A DNA stretch of 7,882 bases from Burkholderiales bacterium. GTDB taxonomy: Bacteria; Pseudomonadota; Gammaproteobacteria; Burkholderiales; Burkholderiaceae_A. The notes under the pieces are model-generated. The model did no database searches and had not been told where the DNA came from. It was given only the letters and a program-made list of their open reading frames with translations. Made by a program: the position numbers and the translations under genes. Of the stretch, positions 6,916 to 7,882 are shown piece after piece (within the stretch, counting starts at the first letter, position 1; the number at the start of each line of letters is the position of its first letter). The stretch is from positions 1 to 7,882 of the forward strand of contig JAURCW010000058.1 in the NCBI GenBank assembly GCA_030828265.1, read 5' to 3'.

Positions 6916-7882
6916 TCAAGCCAAGCCTGCTGACAAAACTTCAGCAGATTCAAGAACGTTTCGCGGTGGTGGAGAGCCTGCTTTCTTCGCCCGATTCGGC
7001 CAACGACCTTCAGCAGTTTCGAGCTTTGTCCAAAGAGCGTTCCGACCTCGCGCCTGTGGTTGAGCACTTTGGCGAGCTTCAGAGGTCTGAGCGCGATCTT
7101 AAAGAGGCGGAGGCTTGGCTTACTGACCCTGACCTTAAAGAGTTTGGTCAGGAAGAATCTTTGAGGCTTAAGAAACTTCTCGAGGAGCAAGTTGTTGAGT
7201 TGCAACGCCTTCTCTTGCCCAAAGATCCTAACGATGGCAAGGCCATTCTTCTTGAGATTCGTGCGGGTACGGGGGGCGATGAGTCCGCACTTTTTTCAGG
7301 TGACCTTTTACGCATGTACCTTCGGTTTGCCGAACGCAATCGCTGGAAGACGGAGATGCTCTCGGCAAGCGAATCGGACTTGGGCGGCTACCGAGAGGTT
7401 ATCGTGCGGCTCGAGGGCTCTGACGTCTATTCCAAATTGAAGTTTGAGTCAGGCGGGCATCGTGTTCAACGGGTACCGGCCACCGAGGCACAGGGACGCA
7501 TTCATACTTCAGCTTGCACGGTGGCTGTCTTGCCGGAGGCCGACGAGTTGGCCGATGTGGTCTTTAGCCCCGATGAACTTCGTATTGATGTCTTTCGTGC
7601 CTCGGGCGCGGGTGGGCAGCACGTGAATAAGACCGAGTCTGCCGTGCGCATCACCCACCTACCCACGGGCATCGTGGCGGAGTGCCAGGACGACCGTAGC
7701 CAGCACAAGAACAAGGACAAAGCCATGAAGGTTCTGGCTGCGCGCGTGCGTGACCGCGAACTCGCCGCCCTGCAGCAGAAGGAGGCCAGCGCCCGTAAGC
7801 TCATGGTGGGTTCGGGCGACCGCTCCGAGCGTATTCGCACCTACAACTTCCCGCAAGGCCGAATTACTGACCATCGCATCAA
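6912..7882 (+). CDS. prfA: Peptide chain release factor 1 (3' end beyond window)
   Basis: RF1 recognises UAA and UAG in the ribosomal A site and triggers hydrolysis of the finished peptidyl-tRNA. The 323 complete codons cover most of a protein of about 360 residues. The N-terminal helical domain (about 1-105) has the long, charged helices of the family. The RF1 codon-recognition tripeptide PAT is at 189-191 in [18 protein letters not shown], which separates it from RF2 (SPF). The catalytic GGQ is at 234-236 in [19 protein letters not shown], and [18 protein letters not shown] closes the visible part. The start at 6912 overlaps the hemA stop by four bases (ATGA) and has no strong Shine-Dalgarno, which suggests translational coupling to hemA. 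The glutamine of GGQ is normally methylated by PrmC, whose gene commonly follows prfA and would lie just to the right. Confidence 0.97.
   Translation, partial: MIKPSLLTKLQQIQERFAVVESLLSSPDSANDLQQFRALSKERSDLAPVVEHFGELQRSERDLKEAEAWLTDPDLKEFGQEESLRLKKLLEEQVVELQRLLLPKDPNDGKAILLEIRAGTGGDESALFSGDLLRMYLRFAERNRWKTEMLSASESDLGGYREVIVRLEGSDVYSKLKFESGGHRVQRVPATEAQGRIHTSACTVAVLPEADELADVVFSPDELRIDVFRASGAGGQHVNKTESAVRITHLPTGIVAECQDDRSQHKNKDKAMKVLAARVRDRELAALQQKEASARKLMVGSGDRSERIRTYNFPQGRITDHRI

Noticed and set aside
1..7882. Mobile element, CRISPR array, tRNA, riboswitch or other exotic system
   Set aside because: No transposase, long terminal repeat, regularly spaced repeat or tRNA-like fold was seen, and genes fill nearly all of the window with spacers of 104 bases or less. 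No support for such a claim.

Overview
The window reads as an ordinary chromosomal stretch of a proteobacterium, most probably a betaproteobacterium of the Burkholderiales type. The support is a flavin/iron-sulfur dehydrogenase with the N-terminal DUF3683 domain that I associate with Betaproteobacteria, a biosynthetic IlvA with two regulatory domains, and a hemA-prfA pair. Base composition is moderately GC-rich and codon use looks uniform across the genes (CTT leucine and GCC alanine are favoured). I see no insertion sequence, tRNA, rRNA, CRISPR array or phage gene. The organism assignment is an inference from gene content.

Layout. From the left edge to 3034 on the minus strand lies a long open frame, cut by the window edge, coding for a multidomain FAD-linked dehydrogenase with two 4Fe-4S motifs. 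A 95-base divergent spacer (3035-3129) holds several short, partly overlapping inverted repeats and separates it from ilvA (3130-4668, plus strand), the isoleucine-inhibited threonine ammonia-lyase. After a 104-base gap comes an OmpR/PhoB-type response regulator (best start GTG at 4773, end 5534) with no sensor kinase beside it. A 64-base spacer leads to hemA (5599-6915), the first enzyme of C5 heme synthesis, which overlaps prfA (peptide chain release factor 1) by ATGA. prfA runs off the right edge with roughly the last 40 codons missing.

How the genes fit together. hemA-prfA is a familiar translationally coupled pair, and prmC, the methyltransferase of the RF1 GGQ glutamine, often follows. 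IlvA makes 2-oxobutanoate for isoleucine. The divergent dehydrogenase belongs to the superfamily of D-2-hydroxyacid dehydrogenases (D-lactate, D-2-hydroxyglutarate) that return such acids to 2-oxoacids, so a link through 2-oxoacid metabolism is possible but unproven. The orphan response regulator has no evident target in the window. I did not find a convincing new system. The items most worth checking are the inverted repeats of the divergent spacer, the architecture of the dehydrogenase and the orphan regulator.
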